A stretch of 64,000 nt of DNA from CAVRCA01 sp963719345 (lineage in GTDB: Bacteria > Pseudomonadota > Alphaproteobacteria > Acetobacterales > Acetobacteraceae). Where the stretch lies: NCBI GenBank assembly GCA_963719345.1, contig CAVRCA010000012.1, positions 22,705-86,704 on the forward strand, written 5' to 3'. Below, piece after piece: positions 37,677-47,915 of the stretch. Position numbers and translations under genes: made by a program. A model generated the notes under the pieces. It saw only the letters and a list, made by a program, of their open reading frames with translations, searched no databases and was not told the origin of the DNA. The stretch's first letter is position 1, and the number at the start of each line of letters is the position of its first letter.

Positions 37677-38741
37677 ATGCGGACCGGCCCGGTCCTCGGC
37701 CTTGAAAGCTCTTGCGACGAAACCGCCGCCGCCATTCTCGACGCGGACGGCGGCGTGCTGGCCGAGGCGTTGCTCAGCCAGGCGAGCGAGCATGCCCCCT
37801 TCGGCGGCGTCGTGCCGGAAATTGCCGCGCGGGCGCATCTCGCGCACCTGCCGGGGCTGGTCCGCAACGTGATGGCCCGCGCCGGGATCGGCTTTTCCGA
37901 ACTCGGCGGCGTCGCAGCGAGCGGCGGGCCGGGGTTGATCGGCGGGCTGATCGTGGGGTCTGGCGTCGCCAAGGGCATCGCGATCGCCCATGGGCTGCCC
38001 TACATCGCCGTCAATCACCTCGAGGCGCACGCGTTGACCGCACGCCTGCCCGGCCTTGTCGCCCGCAAGGTGGCGTTTCCTTACCTGCTCCTCCTCGTAT
38101 CCGGCGGGCATTGCCAGTGCGTCGCGGTGGATGGCGTGGGCCGGCATCGCCGCCTCGGCGGCACGGTGGACGACGCCGCCGGCGAGGCGTTCGACAAAGT
38201 GGCCAAGCTGCTCGGCTTGCCCTGGCCGGGCGGGCCCGCGCTGGAGCGGCTGGCCGAAGCGGGAGACCCGACGCGCTTTAGGTTCCCCCGTCCGCTGCTC
38301 GGCCGTGCCGGCTGCGACTTCAGTTTTTCCGGGCTTAAAACCGCGGTCGCGCAGGAGATTGCGCGCCAGCCGCCGGGTCCGTTGCCGGCCGGCCTGGCGG
38401 CCGACATCGCGGCTTCGTTCCAGCATGCCGTCGCGGCGGTGCTGGCGGATCGGGCCGGGCACGCGATGGCGATGATGCGCCAGACGGCCCCTGATGCCGA
38501 CCTGTTGGTGGTGGCCGGTGGAGTGGCTGCCAACGCCACGATCCGCGCGACCCTCGAACGAGCCGCCCTGGAGGCGGGCTTCCGGCTGGCGGCGCCGCCA
38601 GTGCACCTTTGCACCGATAACGCAGTCATGGTCGCGTGGACCGGCCTTGAACGGCTCCGCCTAGGCCTCGTGGACGGGCTCGATTTCGCGCCGCGCCCGC
38701 GCTGGCCGCTCGACGCAACGGACATGCGGCGCGGGCCGTGA
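37677..38741 (+). CDS. tsaD: tRNA N6-adenosine threonylcarbamoyltransferase
   Basis: Installs threonylcarbamoyl on A37 of ANN-decoding tRNAs together with TsaB and TsaE. The protein has 354 residues and is intact. The N-terminus is VLGLESSCDETAAAIL, the metal motif HxExH is VNHLEAHA, and the ASKHA nucleotide loops include LLVSGGHCQCV and VVAGGVAANATIR. A strong AAGGAGG at 37660-37666 lies at good spacing for ATG 37677. It is divergent from hemD, and its stop overlaps the GTG start of rlmJ. Confidence 0.97.
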   Translation: MRTGPVLGLESSCDETAAAILDADGGVLAEALLSQASEHAPFGGVVPEIAARAHLAHLPGLVRNVMARAGIGFSELGGVAASGGPGLIGGLIVGSGVAKGIAIAHGLPYIAVNHLEAHALTARLPGLVARKVAFPYLLLLVSGGHCQCVAVDGVGRHRRLGGTVDDAAGEAFDKVAKLLGLPWPGGPALERLAEAGDPTRFRFPRPLLGRAGCDFSFSGLKTAVAQEIARQPPGPLPAGLAADIAASFQHAVAAVLADRAGHAMAMMRQTAPDADLLVVAGGVAANATIRATLERAALEAGFRLAAPPVHLCTDNAVMVAWTGLERLRLGLVDGLDFAPRPRWPLDATDMRRGP

Positions 38742-39557
38742 ACTACCGTCACGCCTACCACGCCGGCAACTTCGCCGACTGCATGAAGCACGCGTTGCTG
38801 GTCTGGGTCCTGCGCGCGCTGATGCGCAAGGATTCTCCCCTGTTCGTGCTGGACACGCACGCCGGCCCTGGTCAGACCGACCTTTCCGCCGCACCGGCCG
38901 AGCGTACCGGCGAGTGGAGGGGGGGCATCGGCCGGTTGCTCGACGCGCCGCCGCCTGCGTTGGAAGATTACGTGGGCATGGTGCGGTCGGCCGGGTTTTA
39001 TCCCGGCTCGCCCGTCCTTGTCCGCGCCCTGTTGCGGCCGCAGGACCGGCTGGCCTGTTGCGAGCTGCATTGCCGACGACGCGTTGGCGCTGCGTCGGCT
39101 GTTCGCCCGCGACAAGCAGGTCGGGGTGCATCATCGGGACGGCTGGGAGGCCTTGACCGCCCTGCTGCCGCCGCCCGAGCGGCGCGCCCTGGTCCTGATC
39201 GATCCGCCTTACGAGGATCGCGCCGAGTTCGCCACGCTCGCCGCGCGATTGCGGCAGGCGCACGCGCGCTTCGCGTCCGGGGTCTATCTCGCATGGTATC
39301 CCATCAAGCACCGCACCCCGGTGCGCGAATTTCACGCCGCGCTGCGCGACAGCGGCATCGCCGACATGCTCGCCACCGAGCTGGTATTGCGCGAGCCGGT
39401 CGACCCCGCCCGGCTGAACGGGTGCGGGGTGCTGGTGGTGAACCCGCCCTGGCGATTCCAGGCAGAAGCCGGACCGATCCTCGCCGCCCTGCTCAACCGC
39501 CTCGGCGACCGCGAGCGTGGCGAGGGCTGGTCCGCCCAGGTGCTCGCCAGTGAGTAG
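38738..39557 (+). CDS. rlmJ: 23S rRNA (adenine2030-N6)-methyltransferase RlmJ (one frameshift)
   Basis: SAM-dependent methyltransferase that modifies A2030 of 23S rRNA. From GTG 38738 it begins NYRHAYHAGNFADCMKHALL, the family signature, followed by the SAM-binding FVLDTHAGPGQTDL. An extra T near 39071-39073 shifts the frame. It resumes ADDALALRRLFARDKQVGVH and carries the catalytic IDPPYED, then LAWYPIKHR and LVVNPPWRF, ending at 39557. About 272 residues when joined. The start overlaps the tsaD stop and the end overlaps the gpsA start. Confidence 0.86.
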
Positions 39558-40510
39558 GATCGCCATCGTGGGGGCAGGGGCGTGGGGGACTGGGTTGGCG
39601 TTGCAGGCCCACCGCGCCGGATGCGACGTCGTGCTGGTGCCTCGTGCCCGGCACGCGGCCGAGATCGCCCGTTCGCGCCGGAACGCCCGGCTGCCGGGGT
39701 TCGCCCTGCCCGAGACGGTCGCTGTGACTGGCGAAATCCCAGATGAGTTTGGCGGCCGTCCTGCTGGTCCCGCCGCTGCAGCATCTGCGTGAGGTCGCGG
39801 CATGGCTGCCTCCTGGCCCGGCGCCCCTTATCGTGTGCTCCAAGGGCGTCGAGAACGGGACGGTGCGGCTGCCCCTGGAAATTGTTGCCGAGCTACACCC
39901 GGGTCGGCCGGCGGCGTTTCTGACCGGTCCGAACTTTGCGCCCGAGGTGGCGGCCGGGCTGCCCGCCGCCGCCGTGCTCGCGGCGCCCGACGCCGCGCTC
40001 CGCCAACGCCTGATCCCGCTGCTGGCGACCGCGACGTTCCGCGTCTACGGCAACGACGACGCGGTCGGCGCCCAGGTGGGAGCGGCGGCCAAGAATGTGG
40101 TCGCGATTGCCGCTGGCGCCGTGATGGGGGCAGGGTTGGGAGAGAACGCGCGAGCCGGGCTCATCACGAGGGGCTTGGCCGAGCTGCGCCGCGCTGCCGT
40201 CGCCCTCGGTGGTCGGGCGGAGACCATGATGGGCCTCTCCGGTCTCGGCGACTTGCTGCTGACCTGCACCGGGCCGGCCAGCCGAAACTATAGCCTCGGC
40301 GTCGCGCTTGGGCGCGGCGAGCGGCTGGCTGACATACTCGCGGCCCGCAGCGCCGTCACCGAAGGTGTCGCAACGGCGCCCGCACTCGTCGCCCGCGCGG
40401 TCGGAGTGGACTTGCCCGTTTGCCGGGCCGTTGCCGCCCTGGTGGCGGGTGAGACAACACTGACCGAGGCGATCGCGACGTTGCTCGCCCGTCCGCGCCG
40501 CGACGAGTGA
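39550..40510 (+). CDS. gpsA: Glycerol-3-phosphate dehydrogenase [NAD(P)+] (one frameshift)
   Basis: Makes sn-glycerol-3-phosphate for phospholipid synthesis. The N-terminal Rossmann motif is IAIVGAGAWGTGLALQAHR, read from GTG 39550 inside the end of rlmJ. The frame breaks near 39742-39748 and resumes at AAVLLVPPLQHLREVA. It then carries the family blocks VCSKGVENGT, FLTGPNFAPEVA, AAKNVVAIAAGAVMG (catalytic lysine), MGLSGLGDLLLTCTG and SRNYSLGVALG. Corrected length is about 320 residues. The enzyme is normally essential, so a sequencing indel is likely. Confidence 0.88.
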
Positions 40511-40541
40511 CGGCGAGCCCATTCCCGGCTACAGGGGGCCA

Positions 40542-42104
40542 ATGCTCCGAGGTGTGCTGACCGTCGGCGCGTGGACGATGGCCAGCCGCCTGCTGGGCTT
40601 CGCGCGGGACATGATGATCGCCGCCCTGCTCGGCGCCGGGCCGATCGCAGACGCGTTCTTCGTCGCCCTCAAATTGCCGAACCTGTTTCGCCGCCTGTTT
40701 GGTGAGGGCGCGTTCAATGCCGCCTTCGTTCCCGCCTTCAGCGGCATGCTGCATGCGGAAGGACCGGCTGCCGCCCGACGCTTCGCCGAGGAGGCGTTTG
40801 CCGTGCTCGCCTTCTGGCTCGGCGCCCTCACCGTGGCGGGCGAGTTCGCGATGCCGCAGCTCATGGCCGTGCTGGCACCCGGCTTCGCGGCGGATCCGAC
40901 GAAGTTCGCCCTCGCCGTGGACCTGTCGCGCATCACCTTTCCCTATCTCGTGCTGATCTGCCTCGCCGCGCTGCTGTCCGGGGTGTTGAACGGGCTCGAC
41001 CGCTTCACCGCCGCGTCCGCCTCCTACATCCTGTTCAACGCGGTCTCGATCGCGGCGATGGTGTGGCTGACCCCATTCGTGCCGACGGTCGGTCACGCGC
41101 TCGCCTGGGGCGTCAGCCTCTCCGGCATCGCCCAGCTCGGCGTGCTGATGTGGGCGACGGCGCGGGCCGGCATGGCGATCCGCATCCCCCGCCCGCGGCT
41201 CACGCCGCAGATGCGGATGCTGCTGCGCCGGATGGGGCCGGGACTGGTCGGCGCCGGCGTGACGCAGCTCAATCTCGCGGTGGACGTGGTCATCTCCAGC
41301 CTGCTGCCGCCGGGCACCGTCTCCCTGCTCTACTATGCCGACCGGGTGAACCAGCTGCCGCTCGGCGTCATCGGCACTGCCATCGGCACCGCGATGCTGC
41401 CGCTGCTCTCGCGCCAGGTACGGGGTGGCGAGGCGGCGGCCGCCCGCACAACCCTCAACCGAGCGCTCGAGTATGCGATGTTCCTCACCCTGCCGGCGGC
41501 GATGGCGCTTGGCGTCGCGGCCTACCCGATCATGTGGGTTCTGTTCGGTCGCGGCGCGTTCGACGCCGAGAGCGCCCGGCTAAGCGCACAGGCACTGGCC
41601 GCCTACGCGCTCGGGCTGCCGGCGTTCGTGATCGTAAAGGTGCTGGCGCCCGGCTTCTTCGCGCGCGGCGACACTGCGACCCCGGTGAAGATCGGCATGT
41701 CGGCGGTGGCCCTCAATCTCGCGCTCAACTTGGCTCTCATGGTTCCGCTCAAGCATGTCGGTCCGGCACTCGCGACCAGCCTTGCAGCCATCTTCAACGT
41801 CGCCTGGCTCGGGATTGCCCTGGCCCGGCGCGGCCACCTGCAGTTCGATGAGCAGATCCGCACCAAGCTGCCCCGCATGCTGCTCGCCGCACTGGCGATG
41901 GCGCTCGTGCTGCACTTTGCCGCCGCCCCCTTGTTTCGGGACACCGGCGCGGCGCGGGGTTTCAGGTGGGTCGCCCTCGGCACCCTGGTCGGTATCGGCT
42001 GCGGCACCTATGCGGTGGCCGGGCAGCTGATGGGGGCATTCGACTTGCGCGACGCCGGCCGGATGCTGCTCCGCCGGCGCACCCGCAAGGCGGTCAGCTC
42101 CTGA
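40542..42104 (+). CDS. murJ: Lipid II flippase MurJ
   Basis: A polytopic MOP-superfamily protein of 520 residues that flips the peptidoglycan precursor lipid II across the inner membrane. The N-terminal block is TMASRLLGFARDMMIAALLG, followed by FVALKLPNLFRRLFGEGAFN, which holds the functionally important arginines. YADRVNQLPLGVIGTAIGTA is a further family block. About 14 hydrophobic segments are visible. It is intact. The start lies 31 bases after gpsA, and the end overlaps the convergent glgX by 11 bases. Confidence 0.97.
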   Translation: MLRGVLTVGAWTMASRLLGFARDMMIAALLGAGPIADAFFVALKLPNLFRRLFGEGAFNAAFVPAFSGMLHAEGPAAARRFAEEAFAVLAFWLGALTVAGEFAMPQLMAVLAPGFAADPTKFALAVDLSRITFPYLVLICLAALLSGVLNGLDRFTAASASYILFNAVSIAAMVWLTPFVPTVGHALAWGVSLSGIAQLGVLMWATARAGMAIRIPRPRLTPQMRMLLRRMGPGLVGAGVTQLNLAVDVVISSLLPPGTVSLLYYADRVNQLPLGVIGTAIGTAMLPLLSRQVRGGEAAAARTTLNRALEYAMFLTLPAAMALGVAAYPIMWVLFGRGAFDAESARLSAQALAAYALGLPAFVIVKVLAPGFFARGDTATPVKIGMSAVALNLALNLALMVPLKHVGPALATSLAAIFNVAWLGIALARRGHLQFDEQIRTKLPRMLLAALAMALVLHFAAAPLFRDTGAARGFRWVALGTLVGIGCGTYAVAGQLMGAFDLRDAGRMLLRRRTRKAVSS

Positions 42105-44214
42105 GCTGGAACAACACCGTCGAGCGCTGCCTGACCTCGTAGGTTTCCCCGGCGGTCAGAGACCGGATGCCCCACACGTCCGGCGTATCGGTGTCGAACA
42201 CCAGCGACCAGTCCCGGATGCCGGCGCACTCGGGCATGGTGAACACGACCGTTTCGTGGTCCGCATTCAGCACCAACAGCAAGGTGGCGGCGGTGCCGGG
42301 ACGGGTGATCCCGGTCTCCTGCGCCCGGCCGTCCATCAACATGCCGAAGCATTTCATCCGGGCGTTCTCCCAGTCCGGCGATTTCATCTCCCGGCCGGAT
42401 GCATTGATCCAGGTGACGTCCTTGACCCCCAGCTGCTCGTTATACTCTCCGGTAAAGAACCGCCCGCGATGCAGGATCGGGTGAGCCTGACGCAGCGCTG
42501 TCAGCAGCCGGACGAACTCGGTCAGCGACCGGCCCTCGGGTGCTACGGTCCAGTTGACCCAGCTGATCTCGCTGTCTTGGCAGTAAGCGTTGTTGTTGCC
42601 GTTCTGCGTGCGCCCCAGCTCATCACCGGCCAGCAGCATCGGCGTGCCCTGTGCGAGCAGCAACGTCGCCAGCAAGTTGCGTTTCTGGCGCTCGCGGAGG
42701 GCGCAAATCTCGGGGTCGCTGGTCGGACCCTCGACGCCGTGATTCCATGCGCGGTTGTCGGAGGCGCCGTCGCGATTGTCCTCGCCGTTCGCTGCATTGT
42801 GCTTCTCGTTGTAGCTCACCACGTCCTGCAGGGTGAAACCGTCATGCGACGTGACGAAATTGACGCTCGCCCATGGCTTGCGACCGCGCTTGTTGAAGAT
42901 GTGGGCGGACGCGCAGAGCCGTGCGGCGAGTTCCGCGGTCATGCCGTCGTCGCCCTTCCAGAAAGCGCGCACGTCGTCGCGGAAGCGGTCGTTCCACTCG
43001 GCCCAGCCCGGCGGGAACTGCCCTACCTGATAACCGCCAGGGCCGACATCCCAAGGCTCGGCAATCAACTTGACGCTGGAGAGCACCGGGTCCTGCCGAC
43101 AACTGTCGAGGAAGCCGCCACCCTCGTCGAAGCCATGCACCTCTCGGCCCAAAATGGTGGCGAGATCGAAGCGAAATCCGTCGACATGCATTTCCTGCAC
43201 CCAATAGCGCAGGCTGTCGGTCACCATCTGCAGCACCCGCGGATGTGAGAGGTTCAGGGTGTTCCCGGTGCCGGTATCATTGATGTAGCGACTGCGCTGA
43301 TCCGGCACGAGGCGGTAATATGAGGCATTGTCGATGCCGCGGAACGATAATGTCGGACCACGCTCATCGCCCTCCGCCGTATGATTGTAGACCACGTCGA
43401 GGATCACCTCGATTCCCGCATCGTGCAGATGAGCGACCATTGCCTTGAACTCGCCGGTGGAGTTGCTGGCGGAATAGCGCGGGTCGGGTGCGAAGAAGCC
43501 GATCGTGTTGTAGCCCCAGTAGTTCGTCAGCCCCTGTTCCAGCAATCTGCTGTCGTTGATGAAGGTGTGCACCGGCATCAGCTCGACGGCCGTCACCCCG
43601 AGCGAGCGAATGTGGTCGATAACTTCCTTGACCGCCATGCCGGCGAACGTGCCCCGCAACCGGCTGGGCACCGCCGGATGCAGCTTTGTGAAGCCGCGGA
43701 CATGCGTCTCGTACAAAATGGTGCGTTCCCACGGCACGCGCGGCGACTGGTCGCGCGCCCAGGTGAAGGCCGGGTCGATCACTCGGCATTTCGGCACCAG
43801 CGCGGCACTGTCGCGTCCATCGAAGCTGAGATCGCCATCGGCGGCACCGACCATGTAGCCGTAGACCTCGGGCCGCCACCGCAGCGCACCGATATGGGCC
43901 TTAGCATAAGGGTCGAGCAGCAGCTTGTTGGCATTGAACCGATGGCCGTTCGCCGGATCGTAGGTGCCGTGCACCCGATACGCGTAGATGGTGCCCGGCC
44001 GCGCGTCCGGCAGGTAGCCGTGCCATACCTCGTCGGTGAACTCCGGCAGCGCAATGCGCTCCAATTCACGCTCACCACGCGAGTCGAACAGACAAAGCTC
44101 GACCTTCGTCGCATGAGCCGAGAACAACGCGAAGTTGACGCCCAGCCCGTCCCACGTCGCACCGAGCGGGTTCGGCAGGCCTTCGGTGATGCGCGTCTTC
44201 CGGCCCTCGGTCAC
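42094..44214 (-). CDS. glgX: Glycogen debranching enzyme GlgX
   Basis: A GH13 isoamylase-type enzyme of 706 residues that hydrolyses alpha-1,6 branches of glycogen. The N-terminal carbohydrate-binding segment is LPNPLGATWDGLGVNFALFS. The GH13 motifs are DVVYNHTAEG, the nucleophile region VDGFRFDLA, the acid region LIAEPWDVGPGGYQ and FVTSHDGFTL. The start is GTG 44214, five bases after the stop of the MprF-like gene. No other glycogen genes (glgA, glgB, glgC, glgP) are in the window, so here it follows lysS and a lipid-modifying gene instead. Confidence 0.96.
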   Translation of the reverse strand: MTEGRKTRITEGLPNPLGATWDGLGVNFALFSAHATKVELCLFDSRGERELERIALPEFTDEVWHGYLPDARPGTIYAYRVHGTYDPANGHRFNANKLLLDPYAKAHIGALRWRPEVYGYMVGAADGDLSFDGRDSAALVPKCRVIDPAFTWARDQSPRVPWERTILYETHVRGFTKLHPAVPSRLRGTFAGMAVKEVIDHIRSLGVTAVELMPVHTFINDSRLLEQGLTNYWGYNTIGFFAPDPRYSASNSTGEFKAMVAHLHDAGIEVILDVVYNHTAEGDERGPTLSFRGIDNASYYRLVPDQRSRYINDTGTGNTLNLSHPRVLQMVTDSLRYWVQEMHVDGFRFDLATILGREVHGFDEGGGFLDSCRQDPVLSSVKLIAEPWDVGPGGYQVGQFPPGWAEWNDRFRDDVRAFWKGDDGMTAELAARLCASAHIFNKRGRKPWASVNFVTSHDGFTLQDVVSYNEKHNAANGEDNRDGASDNRAWNHGVEGPTSDPEICALRERQKRNLLATLLLAQGTPMLLAGDELGRTQNGNNNAYCQDSEISWVNWTVAPEGRSLTEFVRLLTALRQAHPILHRGRFFTGEYNEQLGVKDVTWINASGREMKSPDWENARMKCFGMLMDGRAQETGITRPGTAATLLLVLNADHETVVFTMPECAGIRDWSLVFDTDTPDVWGIRSLTAGETYEVRQRSTVLFQLRS

Positions 44215-44218
44215 GCCG

Positions 44219-46263
44219 CTACTCGGCCGCTTCCGAGGCCGGGGTGTCCTCATTGGCCGCGAGATGCGGCAGCATCGGCAGCAGGACGGCGAGATCCCGT
44301 TCGGCCACACAGACCAGGTACTGCTTCGAAGGCGGCGTCTCGTCGCCGGACTCGGGCAGCGGCAGGCCGTCCGGGCCGAGCGGCAACGCGGTCAGGCCAA
44401 GGTCGCCGTAGATCTTCAGCAACCCGGGCCCAGCGCGCCAGATGGCCGGATCGAGACCTTCCTGTTGCGCGAGGTCGCGCAGGCGCCAGATGGCGGAGAC
44501 GCGGTCGCTCGCGGCGCCGGCCGGGTCGCCGAGGCCGAGCAGGATGCGGCCGCAGCGGCGGAACGGGATGCCGGCAAGCTCCGACTCGCCCCAGACGATG
44601 CCGTCGGCGCTGGGAGGCGGCGTGCCGCCCAGCATTGCCATTCGCATGCGCGTATCGATGGTCCAGGGTACCCATCGGACCCGGCCGGGGCGGATCAGCC
44701 GCCACGTCGCGATCAGCGCCAGCACGACGGTCAGCGCCACCGTCGCGCGCACCGAATTGGGCAGGTCGCGGGAGAGCACGATCTCCCACCAGCTGTTGTC
44801 CGACAGGAAACGGACATGCCGCTCAAACCCGGCCAGGGTCAGCACGCAAACGATGAGCGCGAACAGCGGCACGGCGGTGGACGGTTGCAGCGGGCCGCTC
44901 AGCAAGCGGGCATGGCGATAGAAGCAGCCCCGAAACGGTGCCACCAGCACCGTCGCGAGCAGCAGTACGGCCGGGATCCAAAGCCGCTCGCCCTGCGCCA
45001 CGGTAAACGCTGCGCCTGCCATCAGCATGAACATGGTGGCGCCCCAGGCGAGGTTGACGCGCCGCGACAGGCCGATCGCCAGAACCATCAGAGCCGCACC
45101 GATCAGGGACGGGACGAACTGCCCCGCCTGCTGGGCGAGGTCCGCCAAATCGGGATCGATCCACGAGAAATCCGGCGCGGGCTCCAGCATCCCGAGCGAG
45201 AGCAGCATCGCACCGCATAGGGCCACCGCGCCGGTGATCGAGGCGACGGCGAAGTCGGGTTCGCTCCAGCGACCGATCGCCTGGACCGATTTGAGCATCG
45301 TGCCCCGGCGCAGCAGCACCTCGTTGCCGGCGAACAGGCTGCCCGCCAGGAACAGCGGGATCACGTAGTAGTAGAGCCGGAACACCAGGATGGCGCCGAT
45401 GATCTGCGGCGGCTCGAGCCACGGCGACAGGCCGAGCAGCATCGCGGTGTCGAACACGCCGATGCCGCCGGGCAGATTGGCGGCGAGCCCGGCCGTGTAG
45501 GAGGCGACGTACACGCCGAGAAAGCGCGGCCAGGTCAGCCCGTCCGCCGACGGCAGCAGCGCGTAGAAGATGGAGGCGGTCACCGCGACGTCGACCGTCG
45601 CCAGCAGGACCTGGAGTACCGCCATACGCCAGCCGGGAAGTTCGGTCACGTGGCCGAAGAGGCGGACCGTCCCGATACCCGGGCGAGGGTGACGTAGCCG
45701 CCAACGATCGCCCAGAGGGCGGCGCCCAAGGCGTAAAGCACCCAATGCGGCAGATGCTGGCCGAAGAACGGAATGGCCTCCGGCTCGAGGAACAGGATGG
45801 CGCCGCCCAGCACCATGCCTCCCAGGCCGAACGTCAGGCTGCAGAACGCGACGGTCTTGGCGATCTGGACCGGCGTCAGGCCCCAATGGGCGTACAACCG
45901 GTAACGCACCGCCGCGCCGGACACTGCGGCGAACCCGATATTGTGCGACAGCGCGTAGGCGCAGAAAGATGCGAACGCCACCCGGCCATACGAGACCTTG
46001 TGGCCAGCGTAGATCGTGCCCAGCCGGTCGTAGAGCGTGAGCACGCCATACGACAGGATTGTCCAGAGCAGCGACATCACCAGCGCCGTGTCGGGAATGG
46101 CGCTGAGTGCCGCCGAGATATCGTCAAGCTTCAGACTGCGGAACTCGCGCTGCACCACGTAGATGGCGCCGAACAGGAGGGCGGCACCGAGCATGGCGGG
46201 CGCGCGGCGGAGATACTGTTTTGCCTTGTCTCCCACCCGTCTTGTGGCGCGCTCAGGCCGCAT
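44219..46263 (-). CDS. MprF-like membrane protein with shortened C-terminal domain (one frameshift)
   Basis: About 680 residues when joined across a frameshift near 45665-45685. Some 13 membrane helices form the lysylphosphatidylglycerol synthase/flippase-type domain, with GAAVRYRLYAHWGLT and AANLPGGIGVFDTAMLLGLS as family blocks. After the helices comes the start of a DUF2156-type aminoacyl-transfer domain (ILLGLGDPAGAASDRVSAI, IWRLRDLAQQEGLDPAIW). The protein ends about 70 residues later at a TAG with glgX immediately behind, so the second half of the catalytic domain is missing. The start lies within the 3' end of class I lysS. Transport without synthesis is possible but unproven. Confidence 0.83.
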
Positions 46264-47839
46264 CAGCGGACCGGCTGAGGGCGGCTTCGATCAGAGCGAC
46301 GGTCTCGCTCAGGCCGTAAAGCGCGACGAAGCCGCCGAAACGCGGCCCCTCCGGCTGACCGAGCAGGACCTGGTAGAGACAGCCGAACCAAGCGCGCAGC
46401 TCGGGGAAATCGTGCCGCTTGCCTACCTCGTAGACCACCGTCTGGATGGCCTCGGCGTCGGCCTGCTCGTCCATCCCGCGCAGTGTTTCGGCGAGATCGG
46501 CGAGGGCCTTCCGCTCGACCCCGTCGGGCGGCCGGTAGCGCTTGGCCGGCCGGACGAAATCGCGGTAGTAGGCGATCGCGTGGTTGACCAGACGATCAAG
46601 GAACGGCATCGCCTGGGGGCTGGCCTCGGGGCTGTAGCGACGGATGAAGCCCCAGAGTATGTCGGGCGTCTCGGCGTTCACCACGCTGGCGAGGTTGAGC
46701 AGCATCGCGAACGACACCGGACTGGTGTCGGTGGCCTCCCGCCCGGCCTGGATATGCCAGGCGGGATTGGTCCGCCGCTCCTCCTCGGCCTGGCCTTGCT
46801 CGCGCACCACGTTGGCGAGGTATTCGTCCACCGCGCGCGGGATCACGTCGAAGTGGAGGCGCTTGGCCCGGTGCGGCGCATTGTACATGAATTGGCTCAA
46901 CGCCTCAGGCGGCGCGTAGCGCAGCCACTCCTCGACCGAAAGGCCGTTCCCCTTGGACTTGCTGATCTTCTGACCATGCTCGTCGAGGAACAGCTCGTAG
47001 GTGAACGTCTCCGGCGGCGGGCTGCCGAGAATGCGGCAGATCCGGGCCGAGAGTCGGACACTGTCGATCAGGTCCTTGCCGGACATCTCGTAATCGACCG
47101 CGAGCGCGTGCCAGCGCATTGCCCAGTCGGCCTTCCACTGCAGCTTGGCCTGACCCCGCTCCACCGAGGTCTCAAACCGCTCGCCATCGGCGTCGCGCCA
47201 GACCACCGTCCCCGCCGCTGCATCCCACTTTTCGAGCGGGACCTGCATCACCTGCCCGGTGCGCGGATGCAGCGGCAGGATCGGCGAGTAGGTCGCGCGC
47301 CGCTCCGGTCCCAAGGTGGGCAGGATCACCGCCACGATCTTTTCGTATTCCTCCAGAACACGGACGAGGGCCGAGTTGAATGTCCCGGATCGGTAGTACT
47401 CGGTCGCGGAGGCGAAGGTGTACTCGAATCCGAAGGAATCGAGGAATGCGCGCAGCCTCGCGTTGTTATGCGCCCCGAAACTCTCGTGCGTCCCGAACGG
47501 GTCGGGGACGCTGGTCAGCGGTCGACCGAGATATTCGGCCAGCATCTCGCGATGGGGGACGTTGTCAGGCACCTTGCGGAGCCCGTCCATATCGTCGCTG
47601 AAGGCAATCAGCCGCGAAGGCAAGCCGGTAAGTTCCGTAAAGGCATGGCGCACCCAGCTGGTGCGGGCCACCTCCCCGAATGTGCCGATATGGGGCAGTC
47701 CGGACGGTCCGTAGCCGGTCTCGAACACCGCCTCCGCCTTGCCCGACCCCGCCAGCCGGTTGCGCAGCTTGGCGGCCTCCTCGAACGGCCAAGCCTTCGG
47801 GATGGGGCCGACGGCCACGCCGGATCGTCGCTGGGACAT
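46253..47839 (-). CDS. lysS: Lysyl-tRNA synthetase, class I
   Basis: Charges tRNA-Lys. The protein has 528 residues and is of the class I (archaeal-type) form that many alphaproteobacteria use in place of the class II enzyme. The HIGH-type motif is GPSGLPHIGTFGEVART, and the KMSKS-type motif is GQKISKSKGNGLSVEEWL. RLIAFSDDMDGLRKVPDN is a further class I LysRS block. It is intact from ATG 47839. Its stop lies within the start of the MprF-like gene, whose relatives use lysyl-tRNA as substrate. Divergent from a DinG-like helicase. Confidence 0.95.
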   Translation of the reverse strand: MSQRRSGVAVGPIPKAWPFEEAAKLRNRLAGSGKAEAVFETGYGPSGLPHIGTFGEVARTSWVRHAFTELTGLPSRLIAFSDDMDGLRKVPDNVPHREMLAEYLGRPLTSVPDPFGTHESFGAHNNARLRAFLDSFGFEYTFASATEYYRSGTFNSALVRVLEEYEKIVAVILPTLGPERRATYSPILPLHPRTGQVMQVPLEKWDAAAGTVVWRDADGERFETSVERGQAKLQWKADWAMRWHALAVDYEMSGKDLIDSVRLSARICRILGSPPPETFTYELFLDEHGQKISKSKGNGLSVEEWLRYAPPEALSQFMYNAPHRAKRLHFDVIPRAVDEYLANVVREQGQAEEERRTNPAWHIQAGREATDTSPVSFAMLLNLASVVNAETPDILWGFIRRYSPEASPQAMPFLDRLVNHAIAYYRDFVRPAKRYRPPDGVERKALADLAETLRGMDEQADAEAIQTVVYEVGKRHDFPELRAWFGCLYQVLLGQPEGPRFGGFVALYGLSETVALIEAALSRSADAA

Positions 47840-47915
47840 TTCCGGAAGCTAGGAACCGCCTATCGCGCGGTCAATCTTCGGCTGTTCTTCAAGGCCGAGA
47901 CCGGATGATCACTCG

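Noticed and set aside
38081..39803. Two long minus-strand frames opposite tsaD and rlmJ
   Set aside because: Arg/Ala/Pro-rich translation with no recognisable fold, covering several real genes.
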